A DNA stretch of 64,000 bases from Nostocoides sp. Soil756 (GCF_001428065.1 NZ_LMSE01000002.1:729690-793689); one strand, 5' to 3'; positions 38,376 through 48,418 are shown, counted from the stretch's first letter. Notes: a model not told the origin generated them from the sequence alone. Numbers and translations: made by a program.

Positions 38376-39147
38376 GCCGGGCCCGCAGGCCCTCGACCTC
38401 GTCGGCGCTCCAGCCCTGGTCGCGCAGCCAGCCCGCCGCCCCACCCCAGCCGTCGGTGACGGCGTCGAGGATCGCCTCCATGGTCTCGGCCCGCGGGGTC
38501 TGGTCGGCGATGGCCTGCTTGGCCAGCCACGGCCCGTGCGAGTCGGTGCCCGCGATGCGGGCGATGATCGCCTCGATCCGCTCGGCCGAGAGCGCATAGT
38601 CGGCGACGATCGCCTCGCGGGGGACGCCCGCCACGTCGAGGGCCATCGCCACGACGGTCCCGGTGCGGTCCTTGCCGGCCGCGCAGTGCACGACCGCCGC
38701 GCCGCGAGCGCCGGCGACGACCCGCAGGGCCGCCGACATCGAGTCGGGGCGCTGGTCGAGGTAGCCCAGGTAGTGCCGCGCCCAGAAGGTCGCGTCGCGC
38801 GCCTCCTGCGCCTCGCGCGCGGGCAGGGCCAGGGCCCGGGCCGCGATCTCGTCGGCCGACTCCGGTGGCCGGGCCGGGAACAGGGAGTGGTGGTGATGGG
38901 TCACGGCGTCGACACGGCGGAGCGGGCCCGCACCCTCGAGGTGCAGCTCGGTCTCGGAGCGCAGGTCGATGATGTCGGTCACCCCGAGCTCCTCGACGAC
39001 GCGCCGGACGTCGGCGTCGGTGAGGTCCTGCAGGTTGTCCGAGCGGATGAGGCGCCGCGGCACCACCGCGCCGCCGTCGCGCGTGGGCAGGCCGCCCAGG
39101 TCGCGCATGTTGACGAGGCCGTCGAGGTCGATCCAGCGTTCCGTCAC
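38362..39147 (-). CDS. Tyrosine/dual-specificity protein phosphatase family
   Basis: A 261-residue protein with the Y_phosphatase3 layout: NMRDLGGLP near the N-terminus, RSDNLQDLT, then the catalytic loop HCAAGKDRTG with C155 and R161. Homologues include secreted PtpB-like enzymes, but no signal peptide is seen here. The frame opens at ATG 39156, but that ATG lies inside the hexamer TAGCAT (39160-39155), which ends 7 nt before a GTG at 39147; that GTG also fits the conserved N-terminus, so it is chosen. Confidence 0.85.
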   Translation of the reverse strand: MTERWIDLDGLVNMRDLGGLPTRDGGAVVPRRLIRSDNLQDLTDADVRRVVEELGVTDIIDLRSETELHLEGAGPLRRVDAVTHHHHSLFPARPPESADEIAARALALPAREAQEARDATFWARHYLGYLDQRPDSMSAALRVVAGARGAAVVHCAAGKDRTGTVVAMALDVAGVPREAIVADYALSAERIEAIIARIAGTDSHGPWLAKQAIADQTPRAETMEAILDAVTDGWGGAAGWLRDQGWSADEVEGLRARLTRP

Positions 39148-39205
39148 GTCCTCCATGCTAGGAGCCCGGCGCGGGGCGCCGGTCGGCGGGCGTGACAATG
39201 GGACG

Positions 39206-40426
39206 GTGCCCCGACTTCCCGACGGCGAGCCCGCGCCGCCGAGCGGCGAGCTGCCGCCCGACGCCCTGGCCCGCCTCGGCGAGCGCCCCTTCGGCATCTA
39301 CCTGCACGTGCCCTTCTGCGCGGTCCGCTGCGGCTACTGCGACTTCAACACCTACACCCTGCCCGAGCTCGGCCCCGGGGCGTCCACCGACGACTTCGCC
39401 GACACCGCCCTGCGCGAGCTCGACCTCGCCCGGCGGGTGCTGGGCGACGCGGCCCCGGTCGTCGACACCGTCTTCGTGGGAGGTGGCACCCCCACCCTGC
39501 TGGCCGCGGCCGACCTGGTCCGCCTGCTCGACGGCGTGCGCGACCGGTTCGGCCTCGCGCCCGGCGCCGAGGTGACCACCGAGGCCAACCCCGACTCGGT
39601 CACGCCCGCCTCCCTCGAGACCCTGGCCGCGGGCGGCTTCACCCGGGTGAGCATCGGGATGCAGTCGGCCGTGCCCCACGTGCTGGCCACCCTCGACCGC
39701 ACCCACGACCCGGCGCGCGTCGGCGCCGCCGTCGCCGCCGCCCGCGCCGCCAGGCTCGCGACCAGCCTCGACCTCATCTACGGGACGCCGGGGGAGTCCC
39801 TCGACGACTGGCGCGCCAGTCTCGAGGCGGCCCTGGCGCACGAGCCGGACCACGTGTCGGCCTACGCGCTGGTGGTCGAGGAGGGCACCCGGATGGCGGT
39901 GCAGGTGCGGCGCGGCGAGCTGCCGATGCCCGACGGTGACGACGAGGCCGAGAAGTACGAGCTGGCTGACACGCTGCTGGCGGCGGCGGGCTACGACTGG
40001 TACGAGGTCAGCAACTGGGCCCGCACCCCGGCCGACCGCTGCCGCCACAACGAGGGCTACTGGCGCGGCGGCGACTGGTGGGGCGTCGGGCCTGGTGCGC
40101 ACGGGCACGTCGGCGGCGTGCGCTGGTGGAACGTCAAGCACCCGCGCGCCTACGCCGCCCGGCTGGCCGCGGGGGAGTCGCCGGCCGCCGGCCGTGAGGT
40201 CCTGACCGACGAGCAGCGCCTCGACGAGGACGTGCTGCTCGGGGTGCGCCTGCGCGAGGGGCTCGACCTGGCCCGGCTCGAGGACGCGGGGCGGCTGGCC
40301 GTGGCGGGGCTGGTGGCCGACGGCCTGCTCGACGGCGCGGCGGCGGTGCGGGCGCGCCGGGCGGTGCTGACCCGGCGGGGCCGGCTGCTCGCCGACACCG
40401 TCGTGCGCCGGCTGCTCGGCCTCTGA
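39206..40426 (+). CDS. hemW: Heme chaperone HemW
   Basis: A 406-residue radical-SAM protein. The cluster motif is C38-A-V-R-C42-G-Y-C45, followed by GGGTPTLL and EANPDSVT. The extra cysteine after CxxxCxxC that marks true coproporphyrinogen oxidase HemN is replaced by DFNTY, as in HemW, which inserts heme into target proteins. The start is GTG 39206, with GACAAT (39194-39199) ending 6 nt before it. It normally follows lepA; here the pair is split. Confidence 0.93.
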   Translation: MPRLPDGEPAPPSGELPPDALARLGERPFGIYLHVPFCAVRCGYCDFNTYTLPELGPGASTDDFADTALRELDLARRVLGDAAPVVDTVFVGGGTPTLLAAADLVRLLDGVRDRFGLAPGAEVTTEANPDSVTPASLETLAAGGFTRVSIGMQSAVPHVLATLDRTHDPARVGAAVAAARAARLATSLDLIYGTPGESLDDWRASLEAALAHEPDHVSAYALVVEEGTRMAVQVRRGELPMPDGDDEAEKYELADTLLAAAGYDWYEVSNWARTPADRCRHNEGYWRGGDWWGVGPGAHGHVGGVRWWNVKHPRAYAARLAAGESPAAGREVLTDEQRLDEDVLLGVRLREGLDLARLEDAGRLAVAGLVADGLLDGAAAVRARRAVLTRRGRLLADTVVRRLLGL

Positions 40427-40468
40427 GGGTCGGCAGCCGGCGCACGGGGCGGTGCGAGAAGCGCTCGG

Positions 40469-41074
40469 TCAGCGCACGAAGGTGGGGACCAGCGGGGGCG
40501 TCCACCATTCGCCGTTGTTGGCCTTGACGGCACCGAGCACGTGCAGGATGAGGGCGCCGACGAACACGACGATCAGGATCGGGATGCCGATGATGGCGCC
40601 GATGATCGTGATCGTGAGGATCCAGCCGATGACCGAGCCGATGAAGGCCGCGATCTGCACGTTGAGCGAGTTCGCCGCGTGGGCCCGCACGAAGGGGCCG
40701 CGGTCCTTGTACATCACGTAGATGACCAGGCTGCCGACGAACCCCAGGAAACCGGCCGAGGCGACCATCGCGATGGCGCCGATGACGTGGCTGAGCATCC
40801 CCCAGGTCTTCTCCTCCTGCGGGGAGATGGGAGCGGCGGGCGGCGCGTAGGCGGGCGGCGCGACCGGGGGCGGGAGCTGCTGCCCCGTACCGTGCGGCGG
40901 CGGCGGGGGCGGGGTGGAACCGCTGGGCGTCGCGAAGGGCGGCGGCAGCGGGGGTGCGTCGGCGGTCTTGCCGAGCTCCACCCGGTCGGATGCGGGCGGC
41001 GGCGGGGGCGGCGGGGTCACGACCTCGGTCGGCTCGCCGTGGGGGCGGTCGTCGTGCGGCGTGGTGTCGCTCAT
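40469..41074 (-). CDS. DUF4870 domain membrane protein
   Basis: A 201-residue protein. The first 95 residues are a Pro-rich cytoplasmic stretch with repeated proline runs. The C-terminal half has the DUF4870 pattern: TWGMLSHVIGAIAM, YKDRGPFVRAHAANSLN and several membrane segments (three or four). Function is unknown. A GAGGAGGA ribosome-binding site precedes the ATG at 41074. It is convergent with hemW and lies downstream of DUF3097. Confidence 0.85.
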   Translation of the reverse strand: MSDTTPHDDRPHGEPTEVVTPPPPPPPASDRVELGKTADAPPLPPPFATPSGSTPPPPPPHGTGQQLPPPVAPPAYAPPAAPISPQEEKTWGMLSHVIGAIAMVASAGFLGFVGSLVIYVMYKDRGPFVRAHAANSLNVQIAAFIGSVIGWILTITIIGAIIGIPILIVVFVGALILHVLGAVKANNGEWWTPPLVPTFVR

Positions 41075-41184
41075 GTGTTCCTCCTCGAAGGGGTCTGGAC
41101 CCATCACACACCCGACGCGCCCCGGGAGGCGACGGTTCCGGGGGCGCGTCGGGGTCGGGCTCGGGGTCGGGTCAGGGCGCACCC

Positions 41185-42060
41185 CTACTCGGGGGCGGTC
41201 ACGAAGTCGATGAGCTCCTCGACCCGCCCGAGCAGCTCGGGCTCGAGGTCGGCGTAGGAGCCGACCGTGGCGAGGATGCGCTGCCAGGCCCGCGCGATGT
41301 CGGCCTGGGTGCGGTGCGGCCAGCCCAGGTGGGCGCAGATCCCGTGCTTCCACGAGGTACCACGCGGGATGACCGGCCAGGCGTCCATCCCCAGCCGCTG
41401 CGGCTTCACCGACTGCCACACGTCGACGTAGGGATGCCCGACCACCAGGACGTGGTCGGCGTAGGGGCGCACCCGACGCGCCTCGTCGACGACCCGCGAC
41501 TCCTTGGTGCCCGGGACGAGGTGGTCGACGAGCACGCCCATCCGTCGCCCGGGCTCCGGGGCGACCTCGCGGATGACGGCGGCCAGGTCGTCGACGCCGT
41601 CGAGCATCTCGACGACCACCCCCTCGACCCGCAGGTCGTCGCCCCACACCTTCTCGACCAGCTCGGCGTCGTGCTTGCCCTCGACGTACAGGCGCGACCC
41701 GCGGGCCACCCGGGCCCGGGCCCCCGCGACGGCCACCGAGCCGCTGGCGGTGCGGGCGGACGCGGCCCGGGCGGTGGCCAGGCGGGCGTCGGCGGCGACC
41801 CGCGGTGGCACCAGCGTGACGGGCGCGCCGTCGACCAGGAAGCCCGGCCCGAGGGGGAAGCCCTTCAGCCGGCCGTGCCGGTCCTCGAGGTGCACCACGT
41901 GCACCCCGCCGGCCTTCTCGACGCGGACGACCGCCCCCACCCAGCCGGTCTCGACGTCCTCGACGACCGTGCCGGGCTCGGCCGCGAGCTCGACCGAGCG
42001 CCCGCGCGGGGGCCGCTTCCAGTCGCCCGCGAGCACGTCGGCGCCATACCTGTCCACCAC
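41185..42060 (-). CDS. DUF3097 family protein
   Basis: A 291-residue actinobacterial protein of the DUF3097 family ([18 protein letters not shown] at the start). The central part contains LYVEGKHDAELVEKVWGDDLR, a TOPRIM-like glutamate-containing motif, followed by LDGVDDL and LVDHLVPGTKESRV with acidic residues, so a nucleic-acid-related role is possible but unproven. TAGCGT (reverse strand, 42068-42073) ends 7 nt before GTG 42060; GTG 42057 is an alternative. It is divergent from hrcA, as is common in the group. Confidence 0.85.
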   Translation of the reverse strand: MVDRYGADVLAGDWKRPPRGRSVELAAEPGTVVEDVETGWVGAVVRVEKAGGVHVVHLEDRHGRLKGFPLGPGFLVDGAPVTLVPPRVAADARLATARAASARTASGSVAVAGARARVARGSRLYVEGKHDAELVEKVWGDDLRVEGVVVEMLDGVDDLAAVIREVAPEPGRRMGVLVDHLVPGTKESRVVDEARRVRPYADHVLVVGHPYVDVWQSVKPQRLGMDAWPVIPRGTSWKHGICAHLGWPHRTQADIARAWQRILATVGSYADLEPELLGRVEELIDFVTAPE

Positions 42061-42147
42061 GGCGGCGACGCTAGTGCGCGACGGAGCCGACGCGGGGGAG
42101 CGGCGCGCGGGCCTTCGACGGCTTTCGCGTTGTCGGGGGTGGAGTCG

Positions 42148-42179
42148 TAGGATTGGCACTCGGGCCACGAGAGTGCCAA
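42148..42179. promoter_or_regulatory. CIRCE operator and -10 of the hrcA operon
   Basis: TTGGCACTC (42153-42161), nine bases, and GAGTGCCAA (42171-42179) form the CIRCE inverted repeat with fully complementary arms. The hexamer TAGGAT (42148-42153) immediately before it is a good -10, so transcription would begin inside the repeat and HrcA binding would block it. The mRNA leader also carries the repeat. Confidence 0.93.
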
Positions 42180-42246
42180 CGCGAGTGCCGCCGCGCACCC
42201 GGGCCCGACCAGCCCCGACGGACCCGACCGGGAGGAGTGCCCACCG

Positions 42247-43278
42247 ATGACCGAGGACCGCCGGCTCCGGGTGCTCCGGGCCATCGTCCAGGACTACGTC
42301 GAGACCTCCGAGCCCGTGGGCTCCAAGTCGCTCCTCGAGCGGCACGCCCTCGGTGTCTCGGCCGCCACCGTGCGCAACGACATGGCCGCGCTCGAGGAGG
42401 AGGGACTCATCGCGGCCCCCCACACCAGCGCCGGCCGCATCCCCACCGACGCCGGCTACCGCGTCTTCGTCGACCGGCTCAGCCAGATCAAGCCGATGAC
42501 CCCCGCCGAGCAGCGCGCCATCGGCCACTTCCTCGAGGGCGCCGTCGACCTCGACGACGTCGTCGACCGCACGGTGCGGCTGCTGGCCTCGTTGACCCGG
42601 CAGGTCGCGGTCGTCCAGTACCCGTCGCTGTCGCGCTCGTCGGTGCGCCACGTCGAGCTCGTGCCGATCGGTGGGCCGCGCCTGCTGGTCGTGCTCATCA
42701 CCACCACCGGCCGGGTCGAACAGCGGGTGGTCGACGCCGGCTGCGACCTCCTCGACGAGGCCGGCGAGGCCACCCTGGCCGCCCTGCGCACCGAGCTCAA
42801 CGCCGCCACCGCGGGCCGCACCCTGGCCGACGCCTCCACCGAGCTGGCCGCCGTCCCCGACCGGGTCGACCCGAGCCGCCGCGAGGTCGTGCGGGCCGTG
42901 GTCGCCGCGCTCGAGGAGTCGCTCGACGAGGAGCGCGAGGAGCGCGTGGTGCTGGCCGGCACCGCCAACCTCGTGAAGTCCGGCGGTGACTTCTCGGCCA
43001 GTATCGCCCCGGTCCTCGAGGCCCTCGAGGAGCACGTCGTGCTGCTCAAGCTGCTCGGCACGGTGGCCGAGCAGGGTGGCACCCTGGCCGTGCGCATCGG
43101 CGCCGAGAACCCCTACGCCGGGCTGCGCTCGACCTCGATGGTGACCACCGGCTACGGCGCGGGCAGCGACCTCGTCGCGGGCCTGGGGGTCGTCGGCCCC
43201 ACCCGGATGGACTACGCGGGGGCCATGGCCTCCGTGCGCGCCGTCGCCACCTACGTCTCCCGGATCCTCGCGGACTGA
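42247..43278 (+). CDS. hrcA: Heat-inducible transcriptional repressor HrcA
   Basis: A 343-residue repressor of class I heat-shock genes. The winged-helix N-terminus includes [30 protein letters not shown] and [18 protein letters not shown], and the C-terminal half holds the GAF-like sensing domain. It binds CIRCE, found 68 bp upstream, so it represses its own operon. GGGAGGAG precedes the ATG. dnaJ follows after 55 bp. Confidence 0.97.
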   Translation: MTEDRRLRVLRAIVQDYVETSEPVGSKSLLERHALGVSAATVRNDMAALEEEGLIAAPHTSAGRIPTDAGYRVFVDRLSQIKPMTPAEQRAIGHFLEGAVDLDDVVDRTVRLLASLTRQVAVVQYPSLSRSSVRHVELVPIGGPRLLVVLITTTGRVEQRVVDAGCDLLDEAGEATLAALRTELNAATAGRTLADASTELAAVPDRVDPSRREVVRAVVAALEESLDEEREERVVLAGTANLVKSGGDFSASIAPVLEALEEHVVLLKLLGTVAEQGGTLAVRIGAENPYAGLRSTSMVTTGYGAGSDLVAGLGVVGPTRMDYAGAMASVRAVATYVSRILAD

Positions 43279-43333
43279 CCGCCAGCGACCCGCCCCGCCC
43301 ACCGACCCACCCCTGCCGGAGGACCCACCACCC

Positions 43334-44461
43334 GTGAACGACTACTACGCCGACCTCGGAGTCGCCCGTGACGCGAGCCCCGAGGACATCAAGCGCGCCT
43401 ACCGCAAGGCCGCCCGGCGCCTGCACCCGGACGTCAACCCGGGGGCCGAGGCCGAGGAGCAGTTCAAGAAGGTCTCCCAGGCCTACGACGTCCTCTCCGA
43501 CGCCGAGAAGCGCCGCGCCTACGACACCGGCGCCGACCCCTACGCGGGGGCGGCGGCGGGCTTCGGCCAGGGCTTCTCGTTCAGCGACATCATGGACGCC
43601 TTCTTCGGCGGCCAGGGCGGCCCCGGGGGGCCGGGCCCCCGCTCGCGCCAGACCCGCGGCCAGGACGCCCTGGTGCGGCTCGACATCGACCTCGCCGACG
43701 CCGTCTTCGGGGCCGAGAAGCAGCTGACCATCGACACCGCCGTGGCCTGCGGCACCTGCCACGGCGAGGGGATGCAGCCCGGCACCTCGACGCGCACCTG
43801 CGACGTATGCGAGGGCCGCGGCGAGATCCGCCAGGTCCAGCGCAGCTTCCTCGGCAACGTCATGACGAGCCGCCCGTGCATGACCTGCCAGGGCTTCGGC
43901 CAGGTCATCACCGACCCCTGCTACGAGTGCTCCGGCGACGGCCGGGTCCGCACCCGCCGCACCCTGACCCTCAAGGTGCCCGCGGGCGTCGACACGGGCA
44001 CCCGCATCCAGCTGGCCGGCGAGGGCGAGGTCGGCCAGGGCGCCGGCCCCGCCGGTGACCTCTACGTCGAGGTCGCGGTGCGCAAGCACGGCACTTTCCA
44101 GCGCCGCGGCGACGACCTGCACGCCACCATCGAGGTGCCCATGACGGCGGCCGCGCTGGGCGCGAGCCTCGCCATGGAGACCCTCGACGGCAGCCGCGAC
44201 CTCGACATCGTGCGCGGCACCCAGTCGGGCGACACCATCACCCTGCGCGGGCTGGGCGTCACCCACCTGCGCGGCGGCGGCCGCGGCGACGTCATCGTGC
44301 ACACCATGGTGCAGACGCCCACGCGGGTCGACGCCGAGCAGGAGGAGCTGCTGCGGCGGCTCGCGGCCCTGCGCGGTGAGGAGCGCCCCGAGGGCCGCGT
44401 CGCCAACCCCGGCGACGGCTCGCTCTTCGGCAAGCTCCGCGACGCGTTCAAGGCCCGCTGA
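43334..44461 (+). CDS. dnaJ: Chaperone DnaJ (type I, zinc-binding)
   Basis: A 375-residue Hsp40. The J domain has HPD at 31-33. A Gly/Phe-rich linker (72-100) precedes four CxxCxGxG zinc repeats, with cysteines 139/142, 156/159, 182/185 and 196/199. The C-terminal substrate-binding domains follow. Placement after hrcA rather than after grpE marks it as the second actinobacterial DnaJ (DnaJ2). The start is GTG. It is probably co-transcribed with hrcA and rsmE and so under CIRCE control. Confidence 0.95.
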   Translation: MNDYYADLGVARDASPEDIKRAYRKAARRLHPDVNPGAEAEEQFKKVSQAYDVLSDAEKRRAYDTGADPYAGAAAGFGQGFSFSDIMDAFFGGQGGPGGPGPRSRQTRGQDALVRLDIDLADAVFGAEKQLTIDTAVACGTCHGEGMQPGTSTRTCDVCEGRGEIRQVQRSFLGNVMTSRPCMTCQGFGQVITDPCYECSGDGRVRTRRTLTLKVPAGVDTGTRIQLAGEGEVGQGAGPAGDLYVEVAVRKHGTFQRRGDDLHATIEVPMTAAALGASLAMETLDGSRDLDIVRGTQSGDTITLRGLGVTHLRGGGRGDVIVHTMVQTPTRVDAEQEELLRRLAALRGEERPEGRVANPGDGSLFGKLRDAFKAR

Positions 44462-44470
44462 GGCCCGGCC

Positions 44471-45214
44471 ATGACCCTGCCCGTCCACCTCGTGCCCGCG
44501 GCCGCGCTCGCCGGGCGCGGCCCGGGTGACACGGTGCGCCTCGACGGGCCCGAGGGGCGGCACGCCGTGGCGGTCCGGCGGACCCGGGTGGGGGAGCGGC
44601 TGGTCCTGGCCGACGGCGGTGGCCGGGCGGTCGAGGGGGAGGTGGTGGTGGTCGGGCGCGACGAGCTCGACGTGCGGGTCGATGCCGTGCGCGACGAGCC
44701 CGAGCCCAGCCCGCGGTTCGTGCTGGTGCAGGCGCTCGCGAAGGGCGGGCGCGACGACCAGGCCATCGAGGCGGCCACCGAGTGCGGGGTCGACGAGGTC
44801 GTCCCCTGGCAGGCCGCGCGCAGCATCGTCCAGTGGCGCGGCGAGCGGGGCGAGAAGGCCCGGCGCGGCTGGGACGCCGTGCTCGTCGCCGCGACCAAGC
44901 AGTCGCGCCGCACCCGGCGGCCGGTGCTGGGCCCCACGGCATCCACGGCCGACCTGGCCGAGCGGGTGCGGGGCGCCGCGGCCGCCTACGTGCTGCACGA
45001 GGACGCCGCCGAGCCGCTGGCCGGCGTCACCCTCCCCGAGGCCGGCGACGTGGTCCTCGTGGTAGGCCCGGAGGGCGGCATCGCGCCCGACGAGGTGGCC
45101 GCGCTCGAAGCGGCCGGGGCGCGCACCGTGCGGCTCGGGGCCACCGTGCTGCGGGCCTCCAGCGCCGGGCCGGCCGCGCTGGCGGTCCTCAGCGGGATGG
45201 GCCGCTGGCGCTGA
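44471..45214 (+). CDS. rsmE: 16S rRNA m3U1498 methyltransferase RsmE
   Basis: A 247-residue SPOUT-class methyltransferase. The N-terminal PUA-like part includes GPEGRHAVAVRRTRVGE. The C-terminal knot has VVLVVGPEGGIAPDEVAALEAAG and RLGATVLRASSAGPAAL, which bind S-adenosylmethionine. RsmE modifies U1498 of 16S rRNA. It starts 9 bp after dnaJ, the usual actinobacterial order. Confidence 0.94.
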   Translation: MTLPVHLVPAAALAGRGPGDTVRLDGPEGRHAVAVRRTRVGERLVLADGGGRAVEGEVVVVGRDELDVRVDAVRDEPEPSPRFVLVQALAKGGRDDQAIEAATECGVDEVVPWQAARSIVQWRGERGEKARRGWDAVLVAATKQSRRTRRPVLGPTASTADLAERVRGAAAAYVLHEDAAEPLAGVTLPEAGDVVLVVGPEGGIAPDEVAALEAAGARTVRLGATVLRASSAGPAALAVLSGMGRWR

Positions 45215-45238
45215 GGTCCCGTCCGGGCGCGCGCTCCC

Positions 45239-46285
45239 TCAGCGGACGGTGAACGTCACGACGTCGGAGGCCGAGACCGAGCCGTCCTTCGGGCTGAGGG
45301 CCTCGACGGCCACGGTGTAGGTGCCGGGGTCGAGGCGCCCGAGGTCGACCGAGTACGTCCCGCGGGCCGGGGCGCCGGCCGAGGCCGTCAGCGAGCCCGA
45401 CCGGACGGTGGTCCCGCCCCGCTGGAGCGTCCAGGTGAGGGCGGCCTCGAAGACCGAGGCCTCGCCGCGGACCACGACGGGGCCGGCCGCCGGGACGACG
45501 GCCCCCTCGGTCGGGCTGGTGACCCACACGTCGGCGAGCACCGACCACCACTCGTCGGCGGCCGGCCGGGTGACGACGCGCAGCACCTGTCCGCCCGACC
45601 GCACCGTGACCGGGAGGTTGCCGCGGCCGAGCACCGCCTGGGCGGTCCAGCCCACCTGGTCGAGCGCGAGGGTGTCGACGGACTCCGAGACCGGCTGCGG
45701 CCGCCCGGTCAGGTCGACGGTGACCCCGTTGGTGCTCACCCGCACCGCGGCGACGTCGACGCCCTCCCACGGCGGAGTGTCGACGATGGGCACGGGCGCG
45801 TCGAGCGCCGCGTCGACGGCGGCCCGGACCCGCTGGTCCGCCGCCGTCGCCGTGGAGGCCATCCAGGTGCGGCGCAGGCCGAAACGGCCGTCCGGGACCT
45901 CGGCCACCTCGGAGCCGATGACGTAGACCGGGAGCGGGGTGCCGGCCACGGGCGTGGTCGTGGTGGGCGTCGTGCTCGGCGACGGAGCGGGCGAGGACGG
46001 GGAGGACGCCGAGGGAGACGACGCCGACGGGGAGGACGCGGCCGAGGGGCCCGGCAGTGCCGGGGTGGCGGCCCGCTCGGGGCCGAACGGGTGCACGACC
46101 CACACGCCGCCCACCACCGCGGCCACGGCGGCGGCGGCCAGCAGCGGGCCCCACCGCCGCGCCCGCCCGGTGCGCGCTGCCTCGAGCACCTCGTCGAGCC
46201 GGTCGCGCGGGTCGACCAGGTCGGCCCGACCGCGCAGCGCCGCGCGCAGCCGCTCCTCGTCGCGTGAGGTGGTCATCGGGTCCAT
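45239..46285 (-). CDS. GerMN/Gmad2-domain membrane protein, sigma partner
   Basis: A 348-residue protein with a 45-residue cytoplasmic N-terminus, one transmembrane segment (GPLLAAAAVAAVVGGVWVV), a Ser/Pro/Thr-rich linker, a GerMN-like domain (about 125-240) and an immunoglobulin-like Gmad2 domain (VTSPTEGAVVPAAGPVVVRGEASVFEAALTW, to the end). The start ATG shares a base with the stop of the sigma-factor gene, so the pair is translationally coupled. This makes an anti-sigma or sensor role likely, although the N-terminus has no recognisable zinc-binding anti-sigma motif. It is predicted to face the cell exterior. Confidence 0.78.
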   Translation of the reverse strand: MDPMTTSRDEERLRAALRGRADLVDPRDRLDEVLEAARTGRARRWGPLLAAAAVAAVVGGVWVVHPFGPERAATPALPGPSAASSPSASSPSASSPSSPAPSPSTTPTTTTPVAGTPLPVYVIGSEVAEVPDGRFGLRRTWMASTATAADQRVRAAVDAALDAPVPIVDTPPWEGVDVAAVRVSTNGVTVDLTGRPQPVSESVDTLALDQVGWTAQAVLGRGNLPVTVRSGGQVLRVVTRPAADEWWSVLADVWVTSPTEGAVVPAAGPVVVRGEASVFEAALTWTLQRGGTTVRSGSLTASAGAPARGTYSVDLGRLDPGTYTVAVEALSPKDGSVSASDVVTFTVR

Positions 46286-46803
46286 CACCGCTCCTGTCCG
46301 GACCGCAGCGCGGCGAGGCCGCGGTGGGCGTGGGTCTTGACCGAGCCCGGCGAGATGCCCAGGGCGTCGGCGATCTCGGCCTCGGAGAGGTCGAGGTAGT
46401 ACCGCAGCACGAGCACCTCGCGCTGACGCTGCGGGAGCCGGGTCAGGGCGCCCACGAGCTGGTCGCGCTGCTCGGCGGCCACCACGGTGTCGGAGGGGGA
46501 GAGCGCCACCACCACGCGCTCCGCGGCCAGCGCGGCGGCGTACCGCTCGCGGACCCCGCGCCGGCGCAGGGCCGACCGGGCCCCGTTGACCACCGAACGC
46601 CGCAGGTAGGCCGCCGCGGCAGCCGGGTCGTCGAGCCGCCCCCAGCGCCGGTGCAGAGCCACGAAGGCGTCCTGCACCACCTCCTCGGCGTCCTGCTCGT
46701 CGTGCAGCAGCAACCAGGCGAGCCGGACCAGGCCGCGCGCGTGCGCGGCGTACAGGTCGCCGATCGCGAGGTCGACCCCGCGGCGCTGGTCCACGGCTGC
46801 CAT
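46285..46803 (-). CDS. SigE-family ECF RNA polymerase sigma factor
   Basis: A 172-residue extracytoplasmic-function sigma factor. Region 2 shows DLYAAHARGLVRLAWLLLHDEQDAEEVVQDAFVALHRRW, and region 4 shows LPQRQREVLVLRYYLDLSEAEIADALGISPGSVKTHAHRGLAAL. It fits the actinobacterial SigE-family group. The ATG at 46803 has GGGG 7 nt upstream; an ATG six bases earlier is possible. It is followed, with a one-base overlap, by the GerMN membrane protein that may control it. Its target promoters are unknown. Confidence 0.88.
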   Translation of the reverse strand: MAAVDQRRGVDLAIGDLYAAHARGLVRLAWLLLHDEQDAEEVVQDAFVALHRRWGRLDDPAAAAAYLRRSVVNGARSALRRRGVRERYAAALAAERVVVALSPSDTVVAAEQRDQLVGALTRLPQRQREVLVLRYYLDLSEAEIADALGISPGSVKTHAHRGLAALRSGQER

Positions 46804-46893
46804 TGTCATACCCCACTGACGCGCGCGGGGGGCATCCGGTTGACACGGGGTGGCGCCCGGGCCGGCCCCGGGCCCGGCGTCTAGGGTCGGGGG

Positions 46894-47244
46894 ATGACCG
46901 AGACGGCCGCCGACTGCCTGTTCTGCCGGATCGTGGCGGGGGAGATCCCCGCCACCGTCGTCGCCGAGACCGAGCACTCGTTCGCGTTCCGCGACATCGC
47001 CGCTCAGGCGCCCACCCACGTCCTGGTGGTCCCGCGCCGGCACGTGCCCGACGCCGCGTCGCTCGCCGCCGCGTCGGCCGCCGAGCTGGCCGACATGGTG
47101 ACCCTGGCCGCGCGGGTGGCGGCCGAGGAGGGCCTCGAGGGCTACCGCCTGGTCGCCAACACCGGCGCCGCCGCCCAGCAGACCGTCTTCCACGCGCACC
47201 TGCACGTCCTGGGTGGTCGCGAGCTCACCTGGCCGCCGGGCTGA
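46894..47244 (+). CDS. HIT family protein
   Basis: A 116-residue histidine-triad protein. The motif is H100-A-H102-L-H104 and the N-terminus DCLFCRIVAGEIPA is typical of the HinT branch, which hydrolyses adenosine phosphoramidates. C8 and C11 match the zinc-type pair in related proteins. TAGGGT (46882-46887) ends 6 nt before the ATG, consistent with a leaderless mRNA. phoH follows 64 bp later. Confidence 0.92.
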   Translation: MTETAADCLFCRIVAGEIPATVVAETEHSFAFRDIAAQAPTHVLVVPRRHVPDAASLAAASAAELADMVTLAARVAAEEGLEGYRLVANTGAAAQQTVFHAHLHVLGGRELTWPPG

Positions 47245-47308
47245 GGCCCCGGTCCGCGCGGGTTCCCGGATGCCCGCCGTCGGTCCGGGCCTCTAGACTG
47301 GGAGCACG

Positions 47309-48418
47309 ATGACAGACGCCTCCACCGACGAGCCCCTGGCCACCGCGGCGACCGGCGCCGCGCCGCCCCACGTGCCCCAGCACACGGTCACGATCCCGGC
47401 CGACGTCTCGATGGTCTCGCTCCTCGGGCCGCGTGACGAGCTGCTGCGCACCATGGAGCGGATGTTCCCGCTGGTGCAGCTGCACGTGCGCGGCAACGAG
47501 TTCCACATCGGGGGTCCCAGCGCCGAGGTCGCGCTCGTCGAGCGCCTGCTCGACGAGCTGCTGCTCGTCCTCGACGGCGGCCAGCCGCTCAACCGCGACG
47601 CGGTAGAGCGCTCGATCATGATGCTGCGCAGCCAGACCGTCGAGCGCCCCGCCGACGTGCTGACGATGAACATCGTCAGCAACCGCGGGCGCACCATCCG
47701 GCCCAAGACCCTCGGGCAGAAACAGTACGTCGACGCCATCGACGCCAACACCGTGGTCTTCGGCATCGGCCCGGCCGGCACCGGCAAGACCTACCTGGCG
47801 ATGGCCAAGGCCGTGGCGGCGCTGCAGGCCAAGCAGGTCAACCGGATCATCCTCACCCGCCCCGCGGTCGAGGCCGGCGAGCGGCTGGGGTTCCTCCCCG
47901 GCACCCTCAACGACAAGATCGACCCCTACCTGCGCCCGCTCTACGACGCGCTGCACGACATGGTCGACCCCGAGTCCATCCCGCGCCTGCTGGCGGCCGG
48001 CACCATCGAGGTCGCACCGCTGGCCTACATGCGCGGGCGCACCCTCAACGGCGCGTTCATCATCCTCGACGAGGCGCAGAACACCTCGCCGGAGCAGATG
48101 AAGATGTTCCTCACCCGGCTCGGGTTCGGCTCCAAGATGGTCGTCACCGGCGACGTCACCCAGGTCGACCTGCCGGGCGGTACCCAGAGCGGGCTGCGCG
48201 TGGTGCGCGACATCCTGCTCGACATCGACGACGTGCACTTCAGCGAGCTCACGGCCGTCGACGTCGTGCGCCACCGCCTGGTCGGCGACATCGTCGACGC
48301 GTACGGCCGCTGGGACGCCGTGCAGCAGCGCCACCAGGGCCGCTTCGTCCGCGACGGGCAGCCGCGCCGCCTGCCGGCGCGGGCCCGCTCCGCCGAGCAG
48401 GACCGGCCCGACGCGTGA
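47309..48418 (+). CDS. phoH: PhoH family protein
   Basis: A 369-residue PhoH-like ATPase. The P-loop [16 protein letters not shown] is near residue 153, followed by [15 protein letters not shown] and [23 protein letters not shown], the family signatures. An N-terminal KH-like segment precedes the ATPase core. PhoH proteins are linked to RNA metabolism, and the next gene is the rRNA-processing endonuclease ybeY, with which it overlaps (GTGA). TAGACT (47294-47299) is a likely -10. Confidence 0.93.
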   Translation: MTDASTDEPLATAATGAAPPHVPQHTVTIPADVSMVSLLGPRDELLRTMERMFPLVQLHVRGNEFHIGGPSAEVALVERLLDELLLVLDGGQPLNRDAVERSIMMLRSQTVERPADVLTMNIVSNRGRTIRPKTLGQKQYVDAIDANTVVFGIGPAGTGKTYLAMAKAVAALQAKQVNRIILTRPAVEAGERLGFLPGTLNDKIDPYLRPLYDALHDMVDPESIPRLLAAGTIEVAPLAYMRGRTLNGAFIILDEAQNTSPEQMKMFLTRLGFGSKMVVTGDVTQVDLPGGTQSGLRVVRDILLDIDDVHFSELTAVDVVRHRLVGDIVDAYGRWDAVQQRHQGRFVRDGQPRRLPARARSAEQDRPDA

